From: a gamma proteobacterium endosymbiont of Lamellibrachia anaximandri
GTDB lineage: Bacteria > Pseudomonadota > Gammaproteobacteria > Chromatiales > Chromatiaceae
DNA length: 51,393 nt
Assembly: GCA_016756855.1 (NCBI GenBank)
Contig: JAESPD010000025.1
Span: 1-51,393 of the forward strand
Direction of reading: 5' to 3'
Position numbers and translations under genes: made by a program
Shown: piece by piece, positions 42,454 through 51,393 of the stretch
Layout of the letters: every line of letters begins with the position of its first letter
How positions within the stretch are numbered: the first letter of the stretch is position 1
The notes under the pieces: generated by a model
Seen by the model: only the letters and a program-made list of their open reading frames with translations
What the model was told of the DNA's origin: nothing
Databases searched by the model: none

Positions 42454-44715
42454 ATGATAACCAACAATATTAGAAAATTGGGATGGATCGTGACGCTGAC
42501 TTTTGTGGTCGCGTGCGCCCCGGTTACCAAGAAATCGGTTAAACAGTCTGAGCCGCGACCAGTGGAATCTACAGTGATGCCTGTAGTACTACCTGAAGAT
42601 CAGACGGCCAACCTGCAATACCCTGGAGGCGAACAGGAACCGGTCTATGCGGCGGTCACGGGCGATGATCGGGAGTCTCTTGAGAACAAGGCGCCGTTCA
42701 TGAAACTCGGCAGTGGGAGATTTATCAACGCACCTGCCAGGAAGGAACAGGCTGTGAAGCCGTCTGGCGAAATAACCCTGAATTTTGAGAGCGTCGATAT
42801 CCGCGAAGTTATCAAAATCATTTTTGAGGAGATACTTCAGAAAAACTATCTGATCGACAAAAATGTCCAGGGGGTGGTAACTATGCATACAGAGACCCCT
42901 GTGGCGGTCGACAGTGTGCTCGCTATTCTTGAGTCGGTCCTGCATAGCAACGGTGCCGGTCTTGTCCTGAACAATGGGATTTACAAGATTGTTGCGCTCT
43001 CTGATATCAAAAAACAGTTGTCGGTTCCGTCGGTTGGAAAACGGGGGAAAAGCATATCAGCGGGTTTCGGCACGCAGATCATTCCTCTCCAGTATGTCGC
43101 GGCAAAAGAGATCCGTAAGATACTGGAACCAATGATCCCGGAGGGGCTGTCGTTGAGTATCGATGAGGCCAGAAACCTGCTGTTTATTTCGGGAATCCGG
43201 TCGCAGATCAATCAGGCACTCGAGACGATCAAACTGTTCGATGTCGATTGGCTGAAAGGGATGTCCTTCGGCCTGTTCCCTCTGGAGTATGCTGACTCTG
43301 CCACGATCGTGGATGAGTTAAACAAACTCATTGGTTCCTCTGGTGGCGGCCCTTTATCGGGCATTGTGCGCTTGGTGCCGATCGAGAGACTCAATTCCAT
43401 CATGGTGATTACACACCAGCCGAAATATCTTGAAGAGGCAAGACGCCTAGTGGAGCAGTTTGACAGGGGAACGGTGACTTCTCCCGGGCAACGTCTCTAT
43501 GTCTACCACTTGAAGCACGGCAAAGCAGAAGAGATCGCCGGTCTGTTGCAGGAGATCTTTGGTGGTGCTGGAGGTTCTGGCTCGGACTCCGGTGCAGGCA
43601 AAGATGTTCCGCCGCCGCAGGAACGATCCAACGTGCGTTCCCCATCTCAGTCTGCAGTCCCTCCCAAAGGTGGTACCAAAGAGAGTCTCTCCACTGGGTC
43701 TGCGAGTATGACAGCCGGCAAAGAGGAGGGAGGAACAAGGGGTGGCGGCGGTCAGGGTCCGGTCAATATCATTCCTGATCAGAACCGCAATGCGATTCTC
43801 ATACTCGCCTCGGCTCGGGATTACAGGGCAGTTGAGGCAACTATTCGCAAGCTTGATGTGCAGCCTATGCAGGTGTTGATCGAGGCAACGATTGCTGAAG
43901 TGGCATTGACCGATAATCTGAGTTACGGCGTGCGCTGGTTTCTCCAGGGAAACATTGGAGATCACACGATTCAGTCAGGTCTGAACCTGCCGCTTCCCGG
44001 CTCAGTATCGGGTCCAGGATTGGCGCTGGGTATCCTCAACAGCGCGGATGAATTAAGAGTGTTTTTCGATCTGCTCAATGCCCAGTCTTCCGTTGAGTTC
44101 CTTTCCGCGCCCCAGATCATGGTGGTGGACAATAAAACAGCCAATTTCCGCGTGGGTGACCAGATTCCTATAACTACCCGCTCTTCACAGAGTACCTCCA
44201 ATCCTGATGCCCCGATCGTTACCGAGGTGCAGTTTCGCGATACTGGAACACTGCTGTCGGTTACGCCCAGGGTTAATGTTGGTGGCATGGTGACACTTGA
44301 AATCAACCAAGAGGTCAGTGTGCCGGGGACTGCGCCTGCGGTAGGCGGCGGTGGCAATGTTCCCATCTCCCAGCGCACCATCGATAGTACGGTGGTGGTG
44401 CACAGCGGCCAGACCGTGGTGCTTGGTGGCATGATCACTCAGTCTTCCAGCAATTCACAAGATGGCATCCCCGTTCTTATGGACTTGCCGGGTGTCGGAA
44501 AGTTCTTTAGTAGTACGACGGAAGACATCACTCGAACCGAACTCATTATTACCATCACGCCGCGTGTCATCACTAATCCGATGCAGGCAAAGGCAGTGAC
44601 CGACAGGCTTCGAAAAAGACTCAAGGATGCGAGCGCGCTGGAGAGGTCTATACAAGAGCTCTCAGCGAGGCCTCCCTTACGCAGCGAAACCCCGACCGTG
44701 GAATCGGTGCAGTGA
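42454..44715 (+). CDS. gspD: Type II secretion outer-membrane secretin GspD
   Basis: Forms the outer-membrane channel. About 753 residues from ATG 42454, giving a lipoprotein-like signal that ends in VVAC near residue 20. N0 domain (LNFESVDIREVIKII), then N1-N3 repeats (IIPLQYVAAKEIRKIL, GLFPLEYADSATIVDEL, VYHLKHGKAEEIAGLL), a Gly/Ser-rich insert of about 60 residues inside the N3 region, and the secretin domain (VDNKTANFRVGDQIPI; QRTIDSTVVVHSGQTVVLGG). GTG 42409 would add 15 residues. gspE follows after 62 bp. Confidence 0.94.
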   Translation: MITNNIRKLGWIVTLTFVVACAPVTKKSVKQSEPRPVESTVMPVVLPEDQTANLQYPGGEQEPVYAAVTGDDRESLENKAPFMKLGSGRFINAPARKEQAVKPSGEITLNFESVDIREVIKIIFEEILQKNYLIDKNVQGVVTMHTETPVAVDSVLAILESVLHSNGAGLVLNNGIYKIVALSDIKKQLSVPSVGKRGKSISAGFGTQIIPLQYVAAKEIRKILEPMIPEGLSLSIDEARNLLFISGIRSQINQALETIKLFDVDWLKGMSFGLFPLEYADSATIVDELNKLIGSSGGGPLSGIVRLVPIERLNSIMVITHQPKYLEEARRLVEQFDRGTVTSPGQRLYVYHLKHGKAEEIAGLLQEIFGGAGGSGSDSGAGKDVPPPQERSNVRSPSQSAVPPKGGTKESLSTGSASMTAGKEEGGTRGGGGQGPVNIIPDQNRNAILILASARDYRAVEATIRKLDVQPMQVLIEATIAEVALTDNLSYGVRWFLQGNIGDHTIQSGLNLPLPGSVSGPGLALGILNSADELRVFFDLLNAQSSVEFLSAPQIMVVDNKTANFRVGDQIPITTRSSQSTSNPDAPIVTEVQFRDTGTLLSVTPRVNVGGMVTLEINQEVSVPGTAPAVGGGGNVPISQRTIDSTVVVHSGQTVVLGGMITQSSSNSQDGIPVLMDLPGVGKFFSSTTEDITRTELIITITPRVITNPMQAKAVTDRLRKRLKDASALERSIQELSARPPLRSETPTVESVQ

Positions 44716-44777
44716 GAATTGGAGCGAAGTGACGTGGGTGTTGAACAGAATCGATGCCGCAGAGGCAGGAACCATAA

Positions 44778-46538
44778 ATGATTGCTTCGGTACCAGACAA
44801 GCGCCATGAGGCAGCAGTCAGTGAAGTTGCTGTGGATGAGTCTGCCCCGATCAATGGCGGCCTCGGCGCCTATTTGGTCAGAACAGGATGCCTGAGGCAG
44901 GACGAGGCGGACAATGCCTTTAAAATCTTTCTGGATCAGGATGGCGAAGCCTCGTTCGGATTGTTGTTGGTGCGTATGGGTATGCTCTCTGACAAGGATC
45001 TTGCGGAGGCGCAAGCGGCATGTCTTGATATTCCCCTCATGGATGGAAGGGCCTTCCCGGACACCATGCCCTGCGAAGGAAAGGTATCCAGGGAATTTCT
45101 GAAAAAGAATCTCAGTGTGATCGTCGAGGAGAACGACGATAACCTTATCGTGGCAATGGCTGATCCTGACAATCACTATTTGCTCGATGCATTGAAAATG
45201 ATTACGGGCAAGAGGGTAGAACCCAGGGTGGGTATTGCCTCAGAGATCGAAGCGGCCTTTCGTCAAAGATATAGCGGGACAGGGGAAGCCGAATCAGCCG
45301 GGTCTGACTTCAATGTGACGGCTACCGGGGTCTCCTGTGATGATGTGGAGCATCTGAAGGAGCTGGCGAGTGAGGCGCCGGTCATCAAGCTGGTCAATCA
45401 GTTGATTCAGCAAGCAGTCAGTCAGAATGCATCGGATATTCATATCGAGCCGTTTGAAAGGATGCTGATGATTAGATACCGCGTGGATGGTGTCCTGCGG
45501 GAAGTGGAGCGTGCCCCTGTTGAGATCGCTGCCGCCGTGGTATCCAGAATCAAGATTTTGTCCAATCTGAACATTGCAGAGCGTCGTTTGCCGCAGGATG
45601 GAAGATTCAGGCTCACCGTGCGGGGTTCACGGCTCGATCTGCGCGTATCCACTGCACCTACCATAAATGGTGAGAGTGTGGTGCTCCGCCTGCTGCCCAG
45701 CAACAGTACTGCGGATGATTTCGACGGCCTTGGATTTACACAAAAACAGAAGGAAGACCTTCTGTCTGTACTCTCCTATCCTCACGGTATCGTACTGGTA
45801 ACAGGGCCTACCGGCAGCGGTAAAACGACTACTCTTTACGCTGCATTAAACTATCTCAATACCCCAGAGAGGAAGATTCTCACAGTAGAGGATCCAGTAG
45901 AGTACAACATCGAGGGTATAAACCAAATCCAGGTTAAACCGCAGATCGGCCTAACTTTCGCCAACGCCCTGCGTACTATTGTGCGGCAGGACCCGGATGT
46001 GATAATGATCGGTGAGATGCGGGATCAGGAGACAGCATCCATTGCCGTGCAGTCTGCGCTTACGGGCCACTTGGTGCTGTCTACGCTGCATACAAATGAC
46101 GCAGCGGGAAGTATCACCCGGCTTCTCGATATGGGAGTGGATGACTTTCTGCTCAAATCGACGGTAAATGCTGTCGTAGCGCAGCGGTTGGTTCGCACAC
46201 TCTGTAATGATTGCAAGAAACCTTATGTGGCCTCCGACACAGTAGAAGAGCGGTTGCATCTCAGGGAAATCGTTGGAGACTCTGAAATAACACTCTATTC
46301 AGCGGTGGGTTGTGATAAGTGTGATGGAACAGGTTTTACAGGTCGCTCGGCAATCGTCGAACTCATCGTACTTGATGATGGGCTAAGGGATTTGATCATT
46401 AGTCATGCCGATTCGGTCGCCATTGCGCGTTACGCCAGGGAGAACGGATCGGGCACGATGTATGAGGATGGGATCAGAAAAGCCGCTGCCGGGGTGACCA
46501 CTATTGAGGAGGTGTTGCGTGTAACGCGACTCGACTGA
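44778..46538 (+). CDS. gspE: Type II secretion ATPase GspE
   Basis: Cytoplasmic hexameric ATPase that powers pseudopilus assembly, 586 residues. An N-terminal T2SSE_N-type domain (GAYLVRTGCLRQDEADNAF), then the motor: GPTGSGKTTT Walker A (from about 343), GEMRDQETA Walker B region, LSTLHTNDAAGSITRL His box, and the zinc-binding cysteines C-x2-C (CNDCKK) and CDKC. gspF follows 1 bp after its stop. Confidence 0.96.
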   Translation: MIASVPDKRHEAAVSEVAVDESAPINGGLGAYLVRTGCLRQDEADNAFKIFLDQDGEASFGLLLVRMGMLSDKDLAEAQAACLDIPLMDGRAFPDTMPCEGKVSREFLKKNLSVIVEENDDNLIVAMADPDNHYLLDALKMITGKRVEPRVGIASEIEAAFRQRYSGTGEAESAGSDFNVTATGVSCDDVEHLKELASEAPVIKLVNQLIQQAVSQNASDIHIEPFERMLMIRYRVDGVLREVERAPVEIAAAVVSRIKILSNLNIAERRLPQDGRFRLTVRGSRLDLRVSTAPTINGESVVLRLLPSNSTADDFDGLGFTQKQKEDLLSVLSYPHGIVLVTGPTGSGKTTTLYAALNYLNTPERKILTVEDPVEYNIEGINQIQVKPQIGLTFANALRTIVRQDPDVIMIGEMRDQETASIAVQSALTGHLVLSTLHTNDAAGSITRLLDMGVDDFLLKSTVNAVVAQRLVRTLCNDCKKPYVASDTVEERLHLREIVGDSEITLYSAVGCDKCDGTGFTGRSAIVELIVLDDGLRDLIISHADSVAIARYARENGSGTMYEDGIRKAAAGVTTIEEVLRVTRLD

Positions 46539-46539
46539 T

Positions 46540-47760
46540 ATGGCAGCCTACTTCTTCAGAGCCGCATCCCTGGAGGGAGATATTACGGAAGGGATTGTCG
46601 ATGGCAGCAATCGCGAGAGCGTCGTTGAACTCATCCAATCCCAGGGCAGGATCCCGATCAGGGTAGAACTGAAAACGGGGAACCCGGCGCAAAAAACCAG
46701 CAAGTCATCGACTTCCTTTTTCAGGCGCAGAAAAAAAGATCAGATACTGACTTTTACACGCGAACTCTCGACACTTCTGAAGGCAGGACTCTCTTTGGAT
46801 AAGTCTCTTTCGCTGCTGATAGAGGTAAACAGTGCCGATCCGTATTCACAAGTGCTTGCGAATCTCCAGGAGAAGATTAAAGGCGGGGCTTCTTTTGCTG
46901 ATGCCCTGGAATCAGAGGGGAGTGAGTTTCCAAGTATCTATGTCAGCCTGGTAAGGGCGGGTGAACTCGGCGGTGCACTTGAGACTGTACTGGAGCGCCT
47001 TGCCGACCACCTAGAACGCAGCAGTGAACTGCGAGAGTCGCTGAAATCCGCCATGATCTATCCAATGATTTTGGTGGTGGTTGCTATCTCATCGATCATT
47101 TTGCTCCTGACCTATGTGATTCCCCAGTTCAAAGAACTTTTCGAAGGTATGGGAAGCGCTCTTCCAATGTCGACGGCCATCGTTTTGCAGGCAGGTGACT
47201 TTGTTAAACACCAGGGCTGGATCGTTCTGCTCGTCATTCTTTTGGTTGTGATGCTTATCCGCTACCAATTACGCACGCCGGAGGGGAAATTGCGTTGGCA
47301 CAGACGGGTGTTGTCGATGCCCCTGCTTGGTGGTCTTGTCACAAGGATGGAAGTGGCTGTGTTCAGCCGCACGCTGGGAACCTTGCTGCAGAACGGAATT
47401 CCTATGATAAAGGCAATCTCCATCGTGCGCGAGACGGTACAAAACCGGGTCATAACGAAAAGCATGGATGAGGTTATCAAGGGGTTGAAGGAGGGAGGTG
47501 ATCTCTCCTCGCCATTGGCTGAATCAGGATACTTCCCGGAGTTTGCCGTACAGATGATCAGAGTCGGTGAAGAGTCTGGAGAGATGGAGCAGATGTTGCT
47601 TCATGTTGCGGATATCTACGATAAAGAGGTCAACCGGGAGTTGAAGCGGACGTTGGCGCTTCTGGAACCGGTACTGATCCTAGTTCTTGGTGTAATTATT
47701 GCCGGTGTAATCATGTCCATCCTGGTGGCGATTATGGGCATCAATCAAATGGTTGTATGA
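46540..47760 (+). CDS. gspF: Type II secretion inner-membrane protein GspF
   Basis: Polytopic platform protein, 406 residues, with two T2SSF domains. TFTRELSTLLKAGLSLDKSL and YPMILVVVAISSIILLLTYV cover the first half; RTLGTLLQNGIPMIKAI and LEPVLILVLGVIIAGVIMSI the second. Three membrane segments are clear. Standard position between gspE and gspG. Confidence 0.95.
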   Translation: MAAYFFRAASLEGDITEGIVDGSNRESVVELIQSQGRIPIRVELKTGNPAQKTSKSSTSFFRRRKKDQILTFTRELSTLLKAGLSLDKSLSLLIEVNSADPYSQVLANLQEKIKGGASFADALESEGSEFPSIYVSLVRAGELGGALETVLERLADHLERSSELRESLKSAMIYPMILVVVAISSIILLLTYVIPQFKELFEGMGSALPMSTAIVLQAGDFVKHQGWIVLLVILLVVMLIRYQLRTPEGKLRWHRRVLSMPLLGGLVTRMEVAVFSRTLGTLLQNGIPMIKAISIVRETVQNRVITKSMDEVIKGLKEGGDLSSPLAESGYFPEFAVQMIRVGEESGEMEQMLLHVADIYDKEVNRELKRTLALLEPVLILVLGVIIAGVIMSILVAIMGINQMVV

Positions 47761-47772
47761 GAGGCGGAATGA

Positions 47773-48210
47773 ATGATCAAAAAAATGGCATATAGCCGAT
47801 CACAAGTGTGTTACGGATTCACATTGATCGAACTGTTGGTGGTTTTGGTGATATTGGGGCTGCTTGCAGGCCTGGTGGGTCCGCAGATGGTGCGTTATCT
47901 CGGCGGTGCGAAAACTGATACCACGATGCTGCAAATTGAGGAGTTTGGCGCTGGGCTGGATCTGTTTCATCTGGAGGTTGGCCGCTACCCGACCACAGAT
48001 GAAGGTCTGATCGCGCTTGTCGAAAAACCAAATAGCGTAGAGGGTTGGAACGGACCCTATCTGAAGAAAAAGCAGATTCCGGAAGATCCCTGGGGAAATG
48101 AGTATCTATACAGATTTCCTGGGGATAATGGGATTTATGACCTCTACTCGTTTGGGCAGGACAATGCAGAAGGAGGAACCGGTGAGGCACAGGACGTCGT
48201 GAGCTGGTGA
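47773..48210 (+). CDS. gspG: Major pseudopilin GspG
   Basis: Major subunit of the T2SS pseudopilus, 145 residues. The prepilin site is G15 followed by FTLIE, with glutamate at mature position 5, and a long hydrophobic helix (LLVVLVILGLLAGLVGPQ). GRYPTTDEGL and PEDPWGNEY are the GspG-specific motifs, and the C-terminal region carries the calcium-site loop (DNGIYDLYSFGQDN). Confidence 0.96.
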   Translation: MIKKMAYSRSQVCYGFTLIELLVVLVILGLLAGLVGPQMVRYLGGAKTDTTMLQIEEFGAGLDLFHLEVGRYPTTDEGLIALVEKPNSVEGWNGPYLKKKQIPEDPWGNEYLYRFPGDNGIYDLYSFGQDNAEGGTGEAQDVVSW

Positions 48211-48217
48211 GGTCGCC

Positions 48218-48679
48218 ATGAGAGTGCGCTTTGCAAACGGTTTTACGCTGCTGGAACTTATGCTTGTGCTGACCGTATCGGGTCTGATAATCGCAATGGT
48301 TCCGCCGCTGCTCAGCAAAGCAATGCCGACAGTCAATGCACGGAGCACAGTAAGTGATCTCTCTGCGATTATTCGAAATGTACGAAGCCGGGCAATTGTT
48401 TTGAACGAAACGAGAGTGATCTATTTTGACCGGGAAAGCCGCACCATATTTGAGGAAGGGGGGAATCAGAAACTGCAGATCGAGGAACCTCTACGAATTA
48501 AAGTGGAGAATCTCCGCAGAAGCGAAGAGACCCCCAAGATCCTGGTGGCCCATCCTGATGGCAGTATAAATGGCAGCGTGATTACGATAAGTGGAGGTAA
48601 AAAGAGTTACATACTCCGCCCCAACTGGGTTACAGGCGCTTTGAGCATAGAAGATCGTGTCGATGAAAGTACAATGTGA
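48218..48679 (+). CDS. gspH: Minor pseudopilin GspH
   Basis: A 153-residue pseudopilin with prepilin peptidase site G8 followed by FTLLE and a hydrophobic helix (LMLVLTVSGLIIAMVPPLL). The rest fits the GspH globular fold (IRNVRSRAIVLNETRVIYF). Its 3' end overlaps gspI by 17 bp. Confidence 0.92.
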   Translation: MRVRFANGFTLLELMLVLTVSGLIIAMVPPLLSKAMPTVNARSTVSDLSAIIRNVRSRAIVLNETRVIYFDRESRTIFEEGGNQKLQIEEPLRIKVENLRRSEETPKILVAHPDGSINGSVITISGGKKSYILRPNWVTGALSIEDRVDESTM

Positions 48680-49076
48680 CAGGAGGGTATCGCAAAAAGG
48701 CTTCACTTTGATAGAGGTGCTTGTTGCTTTCGTTATCCTTGCCATGTCGCTCTCCGTACTGTTTCGGATCTTCTCCGGCGGGTTGGGAAATATTTCAATG
48801 GGTGAGCGATATGCGGGTGCAGTCACACTGGCGGAGACACTACTCGATGAGGCGAATTTGCCGCAATCTGAGATGTCCGGTTCACGCAGTGGGTCCCGCG
48901 AAGACGGATACCGTTGGATCAAGACGGTCCAGGCGTATGAGGTCTTTGATCGGGATGGCAACTCTATACCGGTTGAGAATCTGCAGAAGGTAGAGGTTCA
49001 GATCACCTGGGAGGCAATGGGCAGGGAGCGCCATATGGTACTTTCAACCCTTCGAGGGGACAGGAGAAAATATTAA
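48663..49076 (+). CDS. gspI: Minor pseudopilin GspI
   Basis: About 137 residues from ATG 48663; a GTG six bases upstream is less likely. Prepilin site G followed by FTLIE, helix VLVAFVILAMSLSVLF, then GERYAGAVTLAETLLDEA, a GspI hallmark. It belongs to the tip complex with GspJ and GspK. Confidence 0.93.
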   Translation: MKVQCDRRVSQKGFTLIEVLVAFVILAMSLSVLFRIFSGGLGNISMGERYAGAVTLAETLLDEANLPQSEMSGSRSGSREDGYRWIKTVQAYEVFDRDGNSIPVENLQKVEVQITWEAMGRERHMVLSTLRGDRRKY

Positions 49077-49125
49077 GCATGCCTGTCGGAATCATAGAGA
49101 ATGCTTTGACGGGGACATAAGTTTC

Positions 49126-49776
49126 ATGGTGTCACAGAGTCGTAGGCAATCAGGATTTACCTTGCTGGAGTTGCTGGTCGCAGTGACGATTCTGTCGTTG
49201 CTGATGACGGCAGCATTCGGCTCTGTTTATTACGCAAGTAAGAGTTGGAAGACAGGTATTGCGGCGATTGAGAACCAGGATCTGCGTCGCTCTGCAGACC
49301 GATTTGTCTCGGGAATCCTGCGTCAGATCTTAACCCATTCATATAGCGAAGATGGCAGGAGAAAGATTGAATTCAACGGTTCTGACAGGAGTGTGGGGTT
49401 TGTGGGGCCAACGCCTGCCAATGATGAGCTTTATGCTCAATATGAGTACCAGCTCGAATACAGGAGAAGTGGTACGAGTGGAGAATTGGTGATGTTTTAT
49501 CGCCCCAGATTGCCAGGTGAAACAGGTCTTTCCCTAGACGATAGAGATGACGAATTAATGCTGCTTTCCGATCTGAAGAATTTGCGTCTGAGCTATTACG
49601 GGCGCAAAGATGATCGTTCCATGTCCGGGTGGCACAGTCGCTGGGGCGAAGAAACTCAGGAATATCCTGAATTGATCAGGTTCGAATATCAATTTGAAGG
49701 AGAGAGGATGCCAAGGCGGTCTGTTATCGGTATTCGATCGAGCGCGAAGAGTGTCGACGGGAACCGTTCAGGGTAG
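49126..49776 (+). CDS. gspJ: Minor pseudopilin GspJ
   Basis: A 216-residue tip pseudopilin. SGFTLLELLVAVTILSLL gives the prepilin site and helix. The body fits GspJ in length, with QDLRRSADRFVSGILRQIL and a C-terminal FEYQFEGERMPRRSVIGI. It lies 49 bp after gspI. Confidence 0.9.
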   Translation: MVSQSRRQSGFTLLELLVAVTILSLLMTAAFGSVYYASKSWKTGIAAIENQDLRRSADRFVSGILRQILTHSYSEDGRRKIEFNGSDRSVGFVGPTPANDELYAQYEYQLEYRRSGTSGELVMFYRPRLPGETGLSLDDRDDELMLLSDLKNLRLSYYGRKDDRSMSGWHSRWGEETQEYPELIRFEYQFEGERMPRRSVIGIRSSAKSVDGNRSG

Positions 49777-49824
49777 TTATCGGATATTGAAGACAGTGAT
49801 TGCAAAGAACAGAAGGTACGGATC

Positions 49825-50709
49825 ATGGTGATCGTAGCAAAAAGACAGACGCATAAGGAACAGGGCATTGCACTGGTACTGGTGTTGTGGCTGATCGTAC
49901 TGCTCAGTGTGATCGGGGGAAGCCATGCAAGAAATGGAAGAATGGAGTTAACGATTGCCGGCAATCAGTTCAAGTCGCTGAAGGCCAGGTCACACGCAGA
50001 GGCCGGGGTTTATCTGGCTATCGAGGATCTTATTTCCCGGCAGGGCAACAGCCGATATTTACTCCGGGGAATGGAAAACAGGGAGGATTTTCTCGGTACA
50101 TCATTGTCAATATCCATTGTGAGTGCCGTGGGGCTGGTGGACATCAATAATGCAGATACAGCAGTTCTTTCTGCGCTTTTTAACTCGGCGGGCATGAAGG
50201 CAGAGGAGCAGGATGCACTGGTGGATTCCATACTCGACTGGCGGGATGCCGATGATCTTGTGCGACTGAATGGCGCAGAGAAGAAACAGTACGATTTTGC
50301 TCGACTACCCTACGCGCCTGCAAACGGGGCGTTCAGGAGTGTAAACGAACTGAAACTGGTTCTGGGAATGAACATGATGGTCTATCGTGAGATCGTCCCT
50401 TTTATCACAGTCGATGCTCGAACCGGAGAAATCGACACTACCCAAGCGCCACTTGAACTATTACAACGACTCGGACAGGTGAGCGGGGATCAGGTGTTGT
50501 TAGAAACCGGGGGAGGCGAGAGCGATGGTGAAACCTTTAACGCCAAGCCCTCGCATCCTGTGTTCCACCTGGAGGTCTATGCGTTGACAAAGGAAGGAGG
50601 CAGCGCACACATTAGAGTGACTGTCGATATCAGCAGGAGAGAAAAGGAAAGGTACCGTATTCTCTCCTGGAGGGAACTCCCAGGAAAAGTGGGGTACAAC
50701 AATGGCTGA
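49825..50709 (+). CDS. gspK: Minor pseudopilin GspK
   Basis: A 294-residue tip-capping pseudopilin. The signal KEQGIALVLVLWLIVLLSVI has no glutamate at mature position 5, which is normal for GspK. VGLVDINNADTAVLSALF and ADDLVRLNGAEKKQY belong to the large alpha domain, and the C-terminus ends in RYRILSWREL. It overlaps the gspL-like gene by 8 bp. Confidence 0.93.
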   Translation: MVIVAKRQTHKEQGIALVLVLWLIVLLSVIGGSHARNGRMELTIAGNQFKSLKARSHAEAGVYLAIEDLISRQGNSRYLLRGMENREDFLGTSLSISIVSAVGLVDINNADTAVLSALFNSAGMKAEEQDALVDSILDWRDADDLVRLNGAEKKQYDFARLPYAPANGAFRSVNELKLVLGMNMMVYREIVPFITVDARTGEIDTTQAPLELLQRLGQVSGDQVLLETGGGESDGETFNAKPSHPVFHLEVYALTKEGGSAHIRVTVDISRREKERYRILSWRELPGKVGYNNG

Positions 50710-51307
50710 TTTGAGTCGCTCGATGTTCTCATCGCTTTCAACCGAGGTCAGAGGATTCGGCAACTGGTGGGTTTCTGAGATTACGGGAATGATGCCTGAA
50801 TTCCTGAAAAGGATGGTACTCAGTGGAAAGATCTACCGGATAGAGATCGACGCTGAAGATTTCGTCGCGCGACGAATGGAAAAGGCCGGGTCTAGCTCAG
50901 TGGTCGTGGCGGTTGGCCGGGTTGACGGTAGGCAGGAAGATAATCAGGAAACCCACCTGAGAGATGCGAGAAAAGTCGAACTGATACTTCCATCAGACTA
51001 CATTCTCAATAAAACCCTGACACTGCCAAAAGCGGCCGAGGAGAACCTTCGGGAAGTGATCTCTTTCCAGATGAAGAGAGAGACGCCATTCGAGCCGTCC
51101 CAAGTCTATTTCGATTATCTTGTCACAGGGCGGGACAAGAAGAGCAAGACTGTTCAAGTCACACTCTATGTTGCAATGAAGCAACAAGTCGATTCCCTGC
51201 TTGAACGGTTGCGAGACTACAACGTCAGGATAGATCAAGTGACTGCTGAGGTGAAAAAAGGGTTAGATGGGAATGGCACTTACTTTAGGATTAACATATT
51301 GATATAA
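50702..51307 (+). pseudogene. gspL: GspL/PilN-like assembly protein, truncated
   Basis: The 201 residues match the N-terminal cytoplasmic part of GspL/PilM-type T2SS components (DARKVELILPSDYILNKTLTLPKAAEENLREVISFQMKRETPFEP). A full-length protein would continue with a membrane helix and a periplasmic or PilN-like domain, but here the frame ends in a short unrelated tail (GNGTYFRINILI) just before the AT-rich insertion-like sequence. I infer an IS insertion split it near 51265-51290. gspM and gspC are not seen. Confidence 0.72.
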
Positions 51308-51315
51308 CAATAAAA

Positions 51316-51393
51316 AAGGCTGGTTCAGGTGATAAGATGCAAATCGCCAAACCCACACCAATCAACTCAGGAACCAGCCTTAATGCATCCTAG
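51316..51393 (+). mobile_element. Possible insertion sequence left end, partial
   Basis: An 11 bp inverted repeat, AAGGCTGGTTC (51316-51326) and GAACCAGCCTT (51371-51381), is followed at once by an ATG (51383, reading MHP) with AGGAA upstream. IS elements often place such a stem before the transposase start to block translation from outside transcripts. The window ends 11 bp into this frame, so the family is uncertain; IS4-like is a guess. Confidence 0.4.

Noticed and set aside
44439-45176. A 245-residue reverse frame across the gspD-gspE junction
   Set aside because: It is antisense to two clear conserved genes and has no recognisable motif.

Overview
The window reads as chromosomal DNA of a gammaproteobacterium. 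The group 2-type capsule export genes, the type II secretion genes and the IS66-like and IS5-like miniature elements all fit that, and the short intergenic repeats resemble those of sulfur-oxidising Chromatiales or symbiont relatives. That finer placement is only an impression. The left end holds the remnant of a GxxExxY nuclease-fold gene. The right end runs into what looks like an insertion sequence inside a secretion gene, so this may be a whole contig broken at repeats.

Region 1 (0.4-3.1 kb) holds rmlA, rmlC and rmlD for dTDP-L-rhamnose; rmlB is absent. Region 2 (3.2-31.8 kb) is a capsule locus of the ABC-transporter type: a small lipoprotein, kpsD, kpsM, kpsT and kpsE, then glycosyltransferases, manC, two unusual enzyme-plus-coiled-coil proteins, two stand-alone sulfotransferases, a two-domain glycosyltransferase, a pyruvyltransferase-like protein, gmd and fcl for GDP-L-fucose, a phosphomannomutase, a GT4 enzyme and a GT29 sialyltransferase-like enzyme. 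Region 3 (32.1-39.0 kb) has a radical SAM/SPASM protein and, on the minus strand, cysC-kpsC-kpsS, which make PAPS and the Kdo linker of the capsule lipid anchor. Region 4 (39.2-41.7 kb) is a divergent NarL/LuxR-type response regulator and histidine kinase. Region 5 (42.5-51.3 kb) is a type II secretion operon, gspD-E-F-G-H-I-J-K and a gspL-like gene that ends abruptly.

Together the genes point to a sulfated, Kdo-anchored capsule that probably contains rhamnose, mannose and fucose. Nucleotide sugars come from the Rml, ManB/ManC and Gmd/Fcl enzymes, PAPS from CysC, decoration from the sulfotransferases and the pyruvyltransferase, and export from KpsMTED. The most unusual part is the pair of proteins at 11.4-13.6 kb and 15.1-17.2 kb. 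One has a degenerate sulfotransferase-like head and the other an FkbM-like methyltransferase head, each joined to a long coiled coil built from DNA-level tandem repeats of exact heptad multiples (336 bp, and 126 bp with one 63 bp half unit). By analogy with WbdD they could be chain-length rulers.

The locus is peppered with accessory DNA: four PIN-toxin modules, three of them with clear palindromic operators; two inverted IS66-like miniature elements, each with a perfect 8 bp target duplication, around the GT4-GT29 pair; and two miniature elements whose ends supply the stop codons of rmlC and manC. The stretch 17.2-22.8 kb is visibly more AT-rich than its surroundings, suggesting later acquisition.
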